59,303 bases of DNA from CAYOOT01 sp964405665 (GTDB lineage: Bacteria > Bdellovibrionota_C > UBA2361 > SZUA-149 > CAZDWZ01): assembly GCA_964405665.1 (NCBI GenBank), contig CAYOOT010000008.1:1-59303 (forward strand), written 5' to 3'. The notes below the pieces were generated by a model. The model was not told where the DNA came from and searched no databases. It saw only the letters and a program-made list of their open reading frames with translations. The number at the start of each line of letters is the position of its first letter. The stretch's first letter is position 1. A program made the translations under genes and the position numbers. This document shows positions 17,153-25,404 of this stretch, piece by piece.

Positions 17153-18070
17153 TTATAGCTTAAGAATAAAGTCAATAATTGCCTCAGAGGTAATGCCATA
17201 AGATTTCATCAGTGCCTCTTGCGAACCGTAGTTTTTACAGAAAGTATCGGGAATACCCAGGCGTTTGAATTTTTTTACTTTAGCAAAATTGCCTTCAGCA
17301 ATTAATTCGGCAATAGCACTTCCTAAACCTCCATTGATAATTCCTTCTTCAATGCTCACTATCGTATCGATTTCAGAGAGTAAGGGCAGAATAGTTTTTG
17401 TATCAAGGGGTTTGATTGTCGGGCAATGAAGAATTGTGGCTTGAATATTTTTATTTTTTAGTTCTGCAGCAGCATCGAGTGCCAGCTTTAAACAAATTCC
17501 AGTTGTAATAATTAAGGCATCTTTACCTTCTTGATATTGATAGGCTTTTCCAAAAATAAATTGATCTTCTTCTTTGGTAACTAAAGGATCTCCTCCCTTG
17601 GCAATGCGGATATAAATCGGGCCCTGGTAATCAAGTGAAGCCAGCATTAACTTTTTCATTTCTAGAGCATCAGCAGGGGCGACAATTGTCATCTGGGGAA
17701 TAGCGCGCATTAAAGCGATATCTTCAATTGCTAAATGAGTAGGACCAAGTGGGGCATAGACTAAACCGCCACCGCTTCCCAACAAACGAACGGGTAAGTT
17801 GTGTAAACATAAATCGATTGCAACTTGTTCGTAAGCTCTTCTGGAAATAAAAGTCGTAATCGTATTAAAGTAAGGAATCTTTCCTTCTAGAGCAAGACCG
17901 GCGGCCATGCCGATCAGATGGGCTTCGGAAACTCCTTCCATAAAAAATCTTTCCGGAAATTCTTCTTTGAATTTTTCTAAAGTATTTTTTCCCAGATCGG
18001 AACCAATGAAAACCACTCGCGGGTCAATCTTGGCCAAATCATAAACAGTATTTAAAGCGGTTTGTCTCAT
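17153..18070 (-). CDS. Transketolase, C-terminal subunit
   Basis: Pyrimidine-binding and C-terminal half of a two-piece transketolase (305 residues). It has the conserved catalytic Glu region RFFMEGVSEAHLIGMAAGLA (about 41-60) and the transketolase C-terminal fold, ending in GSQEALMKSYGI. Two-subunit transketolases are normal in many bacteria and archaea, so this is not a broken gene. It starts 1 bp after the stop of the N-terminal subunit with AAGGA as RBS, implying stoichiometric coexpression. In this cluster it could supply sedoheptulose-7-phosphate or another ketose phosphate for a heptose-like sugar (inference). Confidence 0.92.
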   Translation of the reverse strand: MRQTALNTVYDLAKIDPRVVFIGSDLGKNTLEKFKEEFPERFFMEGVSEAHLIGMAAGLALEGKIPYFNTITTFISRRAYEQVAIDLCLHNLPVRLLGSGGGLVYAPLGPTHLAIEDIALMRAIPQMTIVAPADALEMKKLMLASLDYQGPIYIRIAKGGDPLVTKEEDQFIFGKAYQYQEGKDALIITTGICLKLALDAAAELKNKNIQATILHCPTIKPLDTKTILPLLSEIDTIVSIEEGIINGGLGSAIAELIAEGNFAKVKKFKRLGIPDTFCKNYGSQEALMKSYGITSEAIIDFILKL

Positions 18071-18071
18071 C

Positions 18072-18932
18072 TTAATCCTTGGAAAGCGATTTCAACAAAC
18101 GCTCTGCTTCTTCTCTTGTTATTTTTGCTTTATGGTGCCAGCTGGGATTATTTTCCGCTTCCGGCAGTCCTCGTCCCTTAACGGTATGACAAATTAAAGC
18201 GCTTGGTTTTGATTTTACAAAAGGAGCGGCTTGTAAAATATTTTTTAACAGATTGCGATCGTGACCATCGGTTTCCTGCACGGCAAAGCCGAAGGCTTTC
18301 CATTTATCGACAAAAGGTTCCAAGTCGACAATTTCAAAGGTGGAACCATAAGAAGCTTGTTTATTATAATCAACTATTAAAATCAGGTTATCCAGTTGAT
18401 GTTTTGCCGCATGCATTGCCGCTTCCCAATTGGAACCTTCGGTGGATTCGCCATCGCCGATTAAGACAAATATTTTATGTTTTGCTTTGTTGATTTTTGC
18501 CGCTAAGGCCATTCCCACACCAATGGATAAGCCATGTCCTAAACTTCCGGTGGAAGCTTCTATTCCGGGAACTTTTCCGTATTCCGGGTGTCCTCCTAAA
18601 ATACTATCGAACTTACAATAGCTGTCTAAATGTGATTGATCAAAAAATCCTTTTTCCGCTAGAATTGCATAAAGCGCAAGGCAGCCATGACCCTTGCTTA
18701 AAATAAAACGATCGCGGTCTTTCCAGCGGGGATTTTTGGAATCGTATTTTAAAATATCGTCGTATAAGACTCTGATGATTTCTAATAAAGAAAGTGCCGG
18801 ACCAATATGCCCCCGGCCCCCGGCAACAGCGGTATCAATAACAACCCTTCTTAGTACTAAAGATTTGTCATCTAATTTTGCTGTCGATAAGGCTCTTCCT
18901 CTGGCAATTTTTTCTTCTAAAGAAGTTTTCAT
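18072..18932 (-). CDS. Transketolase, N-terminal subunit
   Basis: Thiamine-diphosphate-binding half of the split transketolase (286 residues). The ThDP/Mg motif GDGESTEG followed by about 25 residues and VDYN is intact (about 158-190). The nucleophile-side His/Gly block GGRGHIGPALS lies near 39-49. A longer frame starts with TTG at 18941, but the ATG at 18932 overlaps the preceding stop as ATGA and is preferred. The coupling ties it to the APH-like kinase gene upstream and the C-terminal subunit downstream. A separate housekeeping transketolase would be expected elsewhere in the genome. Confidence 0.93.
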   Translation of the reverse strand: MKTSLEEKIARGRALSTAKLDDKSLVLRRVVIDTAVAGGRGHIGPALSLLEIIRVLYDDILKYDSKNPRWKDRDRFILSKGHGCLALYAILAEKGFFDQSHLDSYCKFDSILGGHPEYGKVPGIEASTGSLGHGLSIGVGMALAAKINKAKHKIFVLIGDGESTEGSNWEAAMHAAKHQLDNLILIVDYNKQASYGSTFEIVDLEPFVDKWKAFGFAVQETDGHDRNLLKNILQAAPFVKSKPSALICHTVKGRGLPEAENNPSWHHKAKITREEAERLLKSLSKD

Positions 18933-19975
18933 GCACTGCAATACTCATTATTGATTCTAGAAAGCATCATAGCTGCTTTTTCCAGTTGCTTCAATTGCAG
19001 ATCTTTTAATTCTGTTTTGGAAAGAAAATGTTTTTTTTCTTTAATATAGGAAGGAATAAAGCAATTTAAGAAAATGCAGCACCATTTAATTCCCAAAAGG
19101 GGGAAATATACTCTTAATTTTTGTTCAATGCCTGGATATTCAGAAAAAAGATCGAGCATTTTTTCTAACCAAAATTGCGAAAGTTCAGAATTTAAGTTCA
19201 TTGCTGGATGAATCATGAAATCGATAATCAACTTTACCGGATCGTCCCAGCCGAAATACTCAAAGTCTAAGAAATTCCAATTGCTTTGTTCATCCAAAAT
19301 AGCATTATGAAAACCAAGGTCCGAAGGACTAAGAATTCTTAAATCCTGTGTTAAATGGGAAGAGGGGAATAAGGGAATTCCCTTGGCTTGTTTTATTGCC
19401 CAGGGTTTTATTTGGGAGTAACAAAATTGTAATCTCAGAAGCAGTTCGCTAAGTGTTTTATTTGTAAGCTTAATGCAGCTAAGATTTAATATTTTTAACC
19501 TTTCTTCTATATTGTCGAATACTTCATTCAAAGAAAAACATGCTTCCGAGGCGGATTGGAAAGAATCGGCCGAATAGTTTTTAGAAATATTTTTTAATAG
19601 TTTTACGAAATTAACAACTTGTAAAATATCGTCTTTATTTATTTCAGTGGCTGATTTATTTTTTCCCGAGAGAAAACTATAAACTGCACAGTTTTTTTTG
19701 TAATTAAAGTTTAAGGGTTTAGGTACTTGTCTGATTTGATTATTCCAGAGCGTTTGAAAGGCTGAAAATTCTGTTTTTAATCTTTCCCGTTGATCTTTCT
19801 TTTTGGGCGGGTAGAATTTTACAATCAAATTTTCTTTATTTTTCAAAGAGACAATGTAAATTTTACTATTCTGTCCTTTACTATTTAAGCTTTGAAAATG
19901 AGAAAGGTTTTCGGCAGGAATTAAATTTCCTATCCTTTTAATGAAGCTTCTTTTTCTAAAACTTATAAAATTCAT
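18929..19975 (-). CDS. APH/choline-kinase-like phosphotransferase
   Basis: A 348-residue protein of the aminoglycoside-phosphotransferase/choline-kinase fold. The ATP-side Lys sits in NLIVKFYPP (about 49-57). The catalytic loop reads SPSDLGFHNAIL, keeping the catalytic Asp and the metal-binding Asn but with Pro-Ser in place of the usual His-Gly. The metal-binding Asp is in FLDFEYFGWDDP. It is the first gene of the leftward half of the sugar cluster and overlaps the transketolase N-terminal gene by 4 bp. It probably phosphorylates a sugar or small alcohol; antibiotic resistance is unlikely from the context. Confidence 0.8.
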   Translation of the reverse strand: MNFISFRKRSFIKRIGNLIPAENLSHFQSLNSKGQNSKIYIVSLKNKENLIVKFYPPKKKDQRERLKTEFSAFQTLWNNQIRQVPKPLNFNYKKNCAVYSFLSGKNKSATEINKDDILQVVNFVKLLKNISKNYSADSFQSASEACFSLNEVFDNIEERLKILNLSCIKLTNKTLSELLLRLQFCYSQIKPWAIKQAKGIPLFPSSHLTQDLRILSPSDLGFHNAILDEQSNWNFLDFEYFGWDDPVKLIIDFMIHPAMNLNSELSQFWLEKMLDLFSEYPGIEQKLRVYFPLLGIKWCCIFLNCFIPSYIKEKKHFLSKTELKDLQLKQLEKAAMMLSRINNEYCSA

Positions 19976-20005
19976 TATAGACAGAATTGAGGAGAGAATT
20001 TATAT

Positions 20006-20017
20006 GTTATTAATAAC
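20006..20017. promoter_or_regulatory. Palindrome in divergent intergenic region of sugar cluster
   Basis: The 128-bp spacer between the leftward kinase gene and the rightward isomerase gene must hold both promoters. It contains one perfect 12-bp palindrome, GTTATTAATAAC, close to the leftward start. It could be an operator for a shared regulator, but AT-rich palindromes of this size arise by chance. Confidence 0.25.
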
Positions 20018-20103
20018 AATTTAAACCTGTCACAGCCAAAACTCATCTTTAACTATATGAAGTAGGTTATATTGTTTTGATGCCCTTTGTGGCGGAGGTT
20101 TTC

Positions 20104-20847
20104 ATGTCTAATGGCAATGAGTCAATAAAAAAATTTTCTAAGCTCAGAGAGGTGGTGGGTTTGAAAAGTAGTGGCCAAAAAAACAAAATTATTGAAGTCG
20201 AATTAGATTTTTTCAAACAACATCGTCAAGTTAAAAATCCCAAGAAAAAAGCTGAAACCTCTTTTTCCAAATTTTATTTTAAATACACTTCCAAACTTCT
20301 ACATATTTTGAGTCAAATGGATGTAGAAAAAGTGGAAGAGCTGGTAGAAGATATTTTATTGGCACGTAAAAATAATAAACAGATTTTTATTTTTGGAAAT
20401 GGCGGAAGTGCTTCTACCGCTTCCCATATGGCCAATGATTTTTCCAAGCCCAGATTTGATGATGATAAAACCCTTTTTCGAGTGATCTGCTTAAATGATA
20501 ATATCTCCACACTAACTGCTACCGCCAATGATTTTGGTTATGATAATGTTTTTTCAGTGCAGCTTAAAAATCTCATGCAGAAAGACGATCTGATTATTGC
20601 AATTTCTTCCAGTGGCAATTCTACAAATGTAATCAATGCGATTGAAGCTGCCAAGAAAAAGGGAGCCAAAACTTACGGTATTGTCGGTTTTGACGGAGGG
20701 AAATTAATGAGAACGGCGGAAAAAAACCTTTATATTCCTACTAAAGTGGGGCAGTATGGCTATATGGAAGATGTCACTTTAATTATCAACCATATCATGT
20801 CAGTCTATGTTTATGAAAAGGACAAATCGCTAAATGAGGGAAGTTAG
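20104..20847 (+). CDS. GmhA-like SIS-domain sugar-phosphate isomerase
   Basis: Predicted phosphosugar isomerase related to sedoheptulose-7-phosphate isomerase. A frame from 20077 exists, but the ATG at 20104 has GGAGG 5 nt upstream and is preferred, giving 247 residues. A basic N-terminal extension of about 60 residues precedes the SIS fold. The SIS fold has FGNGGSASTASHMANDF (about 97-113) and ISSSGNSTNVINAI near 166-179. The active-site Glu of classical GmhA corresponds here to Asp in ANDF, as in cluster-associated relatives. It heads the rightward half of the sugar cluster and overlaps the next gene by 14 bp. Confidence 0.87.
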   Translation: MSNGNESIKKFSKLREVVGLKSSGQKNKIIEVELDFFKQHRQVKNPKKKAETSFSKFYFKYTSKLLHILSQMDVEKVEELVEDILLARKNNKQIFIFGNGGSASTASHMANDFSKPRFDDDKTLFRVICLNDNISTLTATANDFGYDNVFSVQLKNLMQKDDLIIAISSSGNSTNVINAIEAAKKKGAKTYGIVGFDGGKLMRTAEKNLYIPTKVGQYGYMEDVTLIINHIMSVYVYEKDKSLNEGS

Positions 20848-21832
20848 TAAAAAGGTAATTGTTACCGGGGGTGCCGGATTTATCGGCAGTCATTTGGTAG
20901 AGTGTCTTTTAGATCTTGGTCATCAAGTCAAAGTTATTGATAATCTTTCTTCCGGGAGAATTGAGAATCTAGAACATCTTTCGAAAAATAATTTAGAGTT
21001 CATTCAAAAAGACATCGCTGATTTCCCAGCAATCGTTACTCACTTTAAAGATGTACAAGAAGTTTACCACCTGGCTGCACTTGCCGACATCGTTCCTTCC
21101 ATTGAAAAACCACTTAATTATCATCACTCCAATGTTGATGGTACAATTAGTTGTTTAGAAGCAAGCCGGTTATCTGGTGTAAAGCGTTTTGTTTATGCGG
21201 CATCAAGCAGTTGTTATGGCTTACCTGATATTTTTCCCACCCCGGAAACTGCAGAGATTCGTCCAATGTATCCTTATGCCTTAACTAAGAACTTAGGGGA
21301 ACAATATGCCCTGCATTGGCATAAAATATATAAGCTTCCTGTAGTCTCTCTTCGTTTTTTTAATGTTTATGGTCCTAGAACAAGAACAAGTGGAACTTAC
21401 GGGGCTGTGTTTGGAGTTTTTTTGGCACAAAAAATTCATCAACGGCCTTTTACTGTAGTTGGTGATGGCACACAGACCAGGGATTTTACTTACGTAACTG
21501 ATATTGCCGACGCCTTAGTGACAGCTGCCTCTAGCGATATTTCTGGAGAGATTTTTAATGTCGGCAGCGGAAACACCTATTCCATTAATGAGCTTGTGAA
21601 GAGGCTTGGTGGCGATGTGGTTTATCTTCCAAAGCGTCCGGGGGAGCCCGATTGTACTTTTGCTGATATTAGTAAAATTAGAAAGCAACTTTGTTGGAAC
21701 CCCAAAATATCCTTTGCTCAAGGAGTTGAGAAAATGTTAGAAAATATTAATTACTGGAAAGATGCACCAGTTTGGGATCAACAAAGTATTCAGGGAGCCA
21801 CGGCAGACTGGTTTAAGTACTTAGGGACGTAA
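20834..21832 (+). CDS. NAD-dependent sugar epimerase (extended SDR)
   Basis: A 332-residue extended short-chain dehydrogenase of the UDP-glucose 4-epimerase/GDP-mannose dehydratase branch. The NAD-binding motif TGGAGFIGSH lies at about 11-20. The catalytic Ser region is AASSSCYG and the YxxxK motif is YALTK (near 150). The substrate loop follows after RFFNVYGPR. It acts on a nucleotide-activated sugar in the cytoplasm. It overlaps the SIS isomerase gene by 14 bp and is followed 2 bp later by the nucleotidyltransferase-kinase gene, so it is tightly cotranscribed. The exact reaction (4-epimerase, dehydratase or other) is not decidable from sequence. Confidence 0.92.
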   Translation: MREVSKKVIVTGGAGFIGSHLVECLLDLGHQVKVIDNLSSGRIENLEHLSKNNLEFIQKDIADFPAIVTHFKDVQEVYHLAALADIVPSIEKPLNYHHSNVDGTISCLEASRLSGVKRFVYAASSSCYGLPDIFPTPETAEIRPMYPYALTKNLGEQYALHWHKIYKLPVVSLRFFNVYGPRTRTSGTYGAVFGVFLAQKIHQRPFTVVGDGTQTRDFTYVTDIADALVTAASSDISGEIFNVGSGNTYSINELVKRLGGDVVYLPKRPGEPDCTFADISKIRKQLCWNPKISFAQGVEKMLENINYWKDAPVWDQQSIQGATADWFKYLGT

Positions 21833-21834
21833 AA

Positions 21835-23370
21835 ATGTTAGATAGATATCGGGGAAAAATAAAAACTTTAGAAGAGCTAAAGAATGTTCTCCCTGGTTTA
21901 AGAAAACAAAAGAAAAAAATTGTTCTTTGCCATGGTGTTTTCGATTTAATGCATCTGGGACACATTCGGCATTTTAATTCAGCGAAAAAGTTTGGTGATA
22001 TTTTAATAGTGACCACTACGGCGGATCGTTATGTCAAACGTGGTCCGGGCAGACCCGTTTTTCGGCAAGATTTAAGAGCAGAGGCTTTGGCCAACTTAAT
22101 GACAGTTGATTATGTTTGTATTTTGGATCATCCGACCGCAGGACATAGTATTGAGCAGATCAAACCGGATTTTTATGTTAAAGGTCCGGACTATGTTCAA
22201 AAAGATAAAGATCTGACAGGGAAAATTTACGAAGAAGAAAAACTGGTAAAAAAACATGGAGGCACTCTTGTTTTTACCGATGATTTGACTTTCAGTTCTT
22301 CTCAACTGCTGAACAATCATTTTGAAAAATATCCAGAAAAAACCCTTAAATATTTAAAAAAACTTTCGGCTAAATATTCTGTCGATGCTCTTTCTAAGCA
22401 AATGGCCACAATTAAGAAAATGAAAATTCTGGTAATTGGCGATACAATAATTGATCAATATCATTATTGTACCCCTCTGGGAAAATCTTCTAAAGACAGT
22501 ATTATTGCCAATAAATTTATTTCCGGGGAGGATTTTGCTGGGGGGAGTTTGGCTACCGCAAATCATGTTGCTCAGCTTTCTCAGAAAGTGGATCTACTGA
22601 CGGTTCTAGGTGAGAACTACAGCTTTGAAAAATTTATTCGCAGCAAATTAAACAAAAGCATTAGACCTAAATTTTTTCAGCGCAAATCTTGTGTCACTAC
22701 CGTAAAAAGACGTTATGTAAATTATGATAATAATCGTAAACTTTTTGAGATTTGTGCACTTGATGATGACTATTTGAACAAAAAAGAGCAAAAAAATATC
22801 ATTAATTTTTTAAAAAAGAATATTAAAAAATATGATTTAGTTATTGTTTCTGATTTTGGGCATGGATTAATCACCAAAGAAATTATAAACTTGTTGTGTA
22901 ATAAGGCCAAGTGTTTGGCAATTAATGTCCAGACAAATAGTGCCAACATGGGATTTAATTTGGTGACAAAATATCCTCGGGCTGATTTAGTTTGTATCGA
23001 TCAGTTGGAGTTGCGTTTGGCGACAGGAGAAAAAACAGGAGACATAACAAATTTACTAAGGAAAATTCATCAACAACTTCGTTGTAAAATGGTAATTTCT
23101 ACCCGAGGTTCTTATGGTTCATTGGCATATACAAAAAAAGATGGGCTAATTGAATCGCCGGCTTTTTCCGATCATACAGTGGATGCAGTAGGAGCAGGGG
23201 ACGCTTTTTATTCCTATGTCGCACCCTGCTTTGCTTCAGGAATGAAGCCTGATATAGTTTCTTTGATCGGCAATGCCGTGGGATCACTGAAGGTGCAAAT
23301 TATCGGAAATCGTGAACCGGTGATGATGGTGGATTTGATGAAGTTTGTTAATCGGCTGCTTAAATTTTAA
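21835..23370 (+). CDS. Nucleotidyltransferase-PfkB kinase fusion, reversed HldE order
   Basis: A 511-residue bifunctional protein. The N-terminal domain is a cytidylyltransferase-like nucleotidyltransferase with GVFDLMHLGH (34-43). The C-terminal domain (about 192-511) is a ribokinase/PfkB sugar kinase with an N-terminal ILVIGDTIIDQY strand and the anion-hole motif DAVGAGDAF. Classical HldE, which makes ADP-heptose, has the kinase first and the transferase second, so the order here is inverted. It lies between two epimerase genes and after a GmhA-like isomerase, which supports synthesis of an activated heptose-like sugar. A GmhB-type phosphatase is not seen nearby. The AT-rich hairpin at 23369-23404 follows. 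Confidence 0.9.
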   Translation: MLDRYRGKIKTLEELKNVLPGLRKQKKKIVLCHGVFDLMHLGHIRHFNSAKKFGDILIVTTTADRYVKRGPGRPVFRQDLRAEALANLMTVDYVCILDHPTAGHSIEQIKPDFYVKGPDYVQKDKDLTGKIYEEEKLVKKHGGTLVFTDDLTFSSSQLLNNHFEKYPEKTLKYLKKLSAKYSVDALSKQMATIKKMKILVIGDTIIDQYHYCTPLGKSSKDSIIANKFISGEDFAGGSLATANHVAQLSQKVDLLTVLGENYSFEKFIRSKLNKSIRPKFFQRKSCVTTVKRRYVNYDNNRKLFEICALDDDYLNKKEQKNIINFLKKNIKKYDLVIVSDFGHGLITKEIINLLCNKAKCLAINVQTNSANMGFNLVTKYPRADLVCIDQLELRLATGEKTGDITNLLRKIHQQLRCKMVISTRGSYGSLAYTKKDGLIESPAFSDHTVDAVGAGDAFYSYVAPCFASGMKPDIVSLIGNAVGSLKVQIIGNREPVMMVDLMKFVNRLLKF

Positions 23371-23404
23371 AATAATTTTCATTTATTAAAATGAAAATTA
23401 TTTT
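23369..23404. terminator. AT-rich perfect hairpin after kinase fusion gene
   Basis: Sixteen-bp perfect arms (23369-23384 and 23389-23404) with a 4-nt loop begin at the stop codon. The 3' arm ends in TTATTTT, so it could work as a weak intrinsic terminator or an RNA-stabilising 3' end within the sugar operon. Confidence 0.5.
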
Positions 23405-23467
23405 AAAATTTAAAGTTCTTGGTGTTGATTGGATGATAATTTCACGAAGCCAAAAGAAGTAACATAT

Positions 23468-23535
23468 GTCATTGCGAAGGAGGAATAACCTGGAGATTGC
23501 TTCGCTTCACTCGCAACGACAGGTTATGCTGTCTT
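23468..23535. repeat. Dispersed palindromic intergenic repeat (GTCATTGCGA type)
   Basis: GTCATTGCGA at 23468-23477 pairs with TCGCAACGAC at 23511-23520 with one mismatch, and ATAACCTG at 23485-23492 pairs with CAGGTTAT at 23520-23527. The sequence style, with GATTGCTTCGCTTCACTCGC inside, matches a palindromic repeat seen widely between genes in many bacteria. It separates the two halves of the rightward sugar operon. Confidence 0.6.
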
Positions 23536-23567
23536 CGTTTCACTCACTAAGATAGGTAGTTTATTTT

Positions 23568-24563
23568 ATGAATATAAAAAATGTTTTTGTTACAGGTGGA
23601 GCAGGCTATGTCGGTTCGGTATTAGTTCCGAAATTATTAGCTGCCGGATATAAAGTTAAAGTTTTAGATCTCTATATTTACGGAGATGATGTTTTAGCGG
23701 AAGTAAAGAATCATCCTAATTTAGAAGAAATTAGGGGTGATATGAGAGATGTTGCTTTACTGAAAAAAACAATTCCCGGATCTGATGCTGTAATTCATTT
23801 AGCCTGTATTTCTAATGATCCAAGTTTTGAACTTGACCCGGGTTTAGGAAAGTCTATCAATTATGATTGCTTCCCCGATTTGGTAAGAATTTCCAAAGAT
23901 TCCGGAGTAAAAAGATTTATCTATGCTTCTTCTTCCAGTGTTTATGGTGTGCGGGAGGAGCCGAATGTTTCTGAAGATTTAAAACTGGCCCCACTTACTG
24001 ATTATTCCAAATATAAAGCGCTTTGTGAAGAAATTGTATTGAAAGAAAGGGCTCCGGGATTTTCCGTTCTGGTATTGCGTCCGGCTACAGTTTGTGGCTA
24101 TTCTCCGCGTTTGCGTCTGGATCTAACAGTAAATATTTTAACCAATCATGCGGTAAATAACAAAAAGATTAAGGTATTTGGCGGAGAACAAATGCGTCCC
24201 AATATTCATATTCAGGACATGACTGATTTGTATATTAAATCCTTAGAATGGGAAGATCAATTAATTGACGGAAAAATTTTTAATGCCGGATTTGAAAATC
24301 ATAAAGTAAGCGAAATAGCGCAAATTGTAAAAACAGTACTCGCCGATAATATCGAAGTAATTACTCAATCAACCGATGATAATCGTTCCTATCATATTTC
24401 TTCAGAAAAAATAAAAAGAGAACTGGGGTTTATTCCCCAACATACTATTGATGAAGCCGTTAGTGACCTGGTAAAAGCTTTTAAAGAAGGGAAAATCCCG
24501 GATTCGATGAATGATATGCGTTATTTTAATATCAAAACGATGCAGCAGATAAAGTTAACTTAA
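23568..24563 (+). CDS. NAD-dependent sugar epimerase/dehydratase (second SDR)
   Basis: A 331-residue extended SDR with the NAD motif TGGAGYVGS (9-17). The family-specific block HLACISNDPSFELDP lies near 76-90, the catalytic region is ASSSSVYG, and the YxxxK motif is YSKYK. It is clearly a different subfamily from the SDR at 20834. The ISNDPS block is typical of SDRs paired with surface-sugar methyltransferases and kinases (recalled, not checked). It probably reduces, epimerises or dehydrates the nucleotide sugar made by the upstream enzymes. It is followed 7 bp later by the oxygenase gene. Confidence 0.9.
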   Translation: MNIKNVFVTGGAGYVGSVLVPKLLAAGYKVKVLDLYIYGDDVLAEVKNHPNLEEIRGDMRDVALLKKTIPGSDAVIHLACISNDPSFELDPGLGKSINYDCFPDLVRISKDSGVKRFIYASSSSVYGVREEPNVSEDLKLAPLTDYSKYKALCEEIVLKERAPGFSVLVLRPATVCGYSPRLRLDLTVNILTNHAVNNKKIKVFGGEQMRPNIHIQDMTDLYIKSLEWEDQLIDGKIFNAGFENHKVSEIAQIVKTVLADNIEVITQSTDDNRSYHISSEKIKRELGFIPQHTIDEAVSDLVKAFKEGKIPDSMNDMRYFNIKTMQQIKLT

Positions 24564-24570
24564 GAGGAAG

Positions 24571-25401
24571 ATGCAATTAAAAACTCCAAATTATTCCGAG
24601 GCTTTTTTTAGTGAAGAAGAACTTAAATTATCTCAAGAGTTTTTGGAAAAAGGATATGTGATTGTTCCTGCCGAGGATCAATTGGCACTCAATCAAATTC
24701 GTGATGCCTATGTAAATTTTGCTGCTGAATACTTAAAAATTGAAAAGCCACAAAATGCCGATAAATTTTTAAATGAAATAGCAAAACAAGTTCCTCCAGA
24801 AAAATTAAATGATTTACGTTTGGCGACGTTTAACAAATTTAATGCCCTTCCCTGGGCTAGAGCAAAATATTTTTCTTTGGCTAGAAGAACGCTGGAGATT
24901 TTAATCGGCAATGAACTAGTAATGCAAAAACGCATTAACTTAAGTATTCAATTGCCCAATGATAGCAGTTCTTTATTGCCGGTGCATTCGGATGTTTGGT
25001 CAGGGGACTCTCCTTTTGAACTGGTGCTCTGGGTGCCGATAGTAAATTGCTATAAAACAAAGAGCATGTTTCTTCTTCCACCGCAAAAAGATGCAGAGTT
25101 TTGCAAGAAATTTGCCGAGCTTTCTAAAAAAAATGCAGAGGACTTATATCAAATGATTGAGCCTCATCTGATTTGGTTGGATATTCCATATGGTAGTGTT
25201 CTGGTTTTTTCTCATGTGTTTATGCATGGCAATAGAATTAACTTGGAACCTGAAACGCGCTGGTCAATGAATTGTCGTTTTAAGAGTTTGTTTTCTCCTT
25301 TTTGGGATAAAAGGTTGGCTGATTTTTTTGAGCCGATTACTATTCGCCCGGCAACAAGACTGGGGATGGAATATAAACTACCCACTGGTTTTGAAGAATA
25401 A
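24571..25401 (+). CDS. 2OG-Fe(II) oxygenase of sporadic carbohydrate cluster
   Basis: A 276-residue cupin-fold oxygenase. The iron-binding HxD is His139-Ser-Asp141 in PVHSDVWSGD. The distal His is in FMHGNR (about 219) and the 2-oxoglutarate-binding Arg is probably Arg230 in TRWSMN. It would hydroxylate or oxidise a sugar intermediate. The sequence and its neighbour recall the NCBI family called sporadic carbohydrate cluster 2OG-Fe(II) oxygenase; that identification is from memory. A GAGGAAG RBS sits directly before the ATG. The small LIC12192-like gene starts 3 bp after its stop. Confidence 0.8.
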   Translation: MQLKTPNYSEAFFSEEELKLSQEFLEKGYVIVPAEDQLALNQIRDAYVNFAAEYLKIEKPQNADKFLNEIAKQVPPEKLNDLRLATFNKFNALPWARAKYFSLARRTLEILIGNELVMQKRINLSIQLPNDSSSLLPVHSDVWSGDSPFELVLWVPIVNCYKTKSMFLLPPQKDAEFCKKFAELSKKNAEDLYQMIEPHLIWLDIPYGSVLVFSHVFMHGNRINLEPETRWSMNCRFKSLFSPFWDKRLADFFEPITIRPATRLGMEYKLPTGFEE

Positions 25402-25404
25402 TCT

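Noticed and set aside
17153..18932. Transketolase broken into two by a frameshift
   Set aside because: The two pieces have clean, spaced start and stop codons with an RBS, and two-subunit transketolases are common.
18929..19975. Aminoglycoside resistance gene
   Set aside because: The APH fold is present, but the catalytic loop is atypical and the gene is coupled to transketolase in a sugar cluster.
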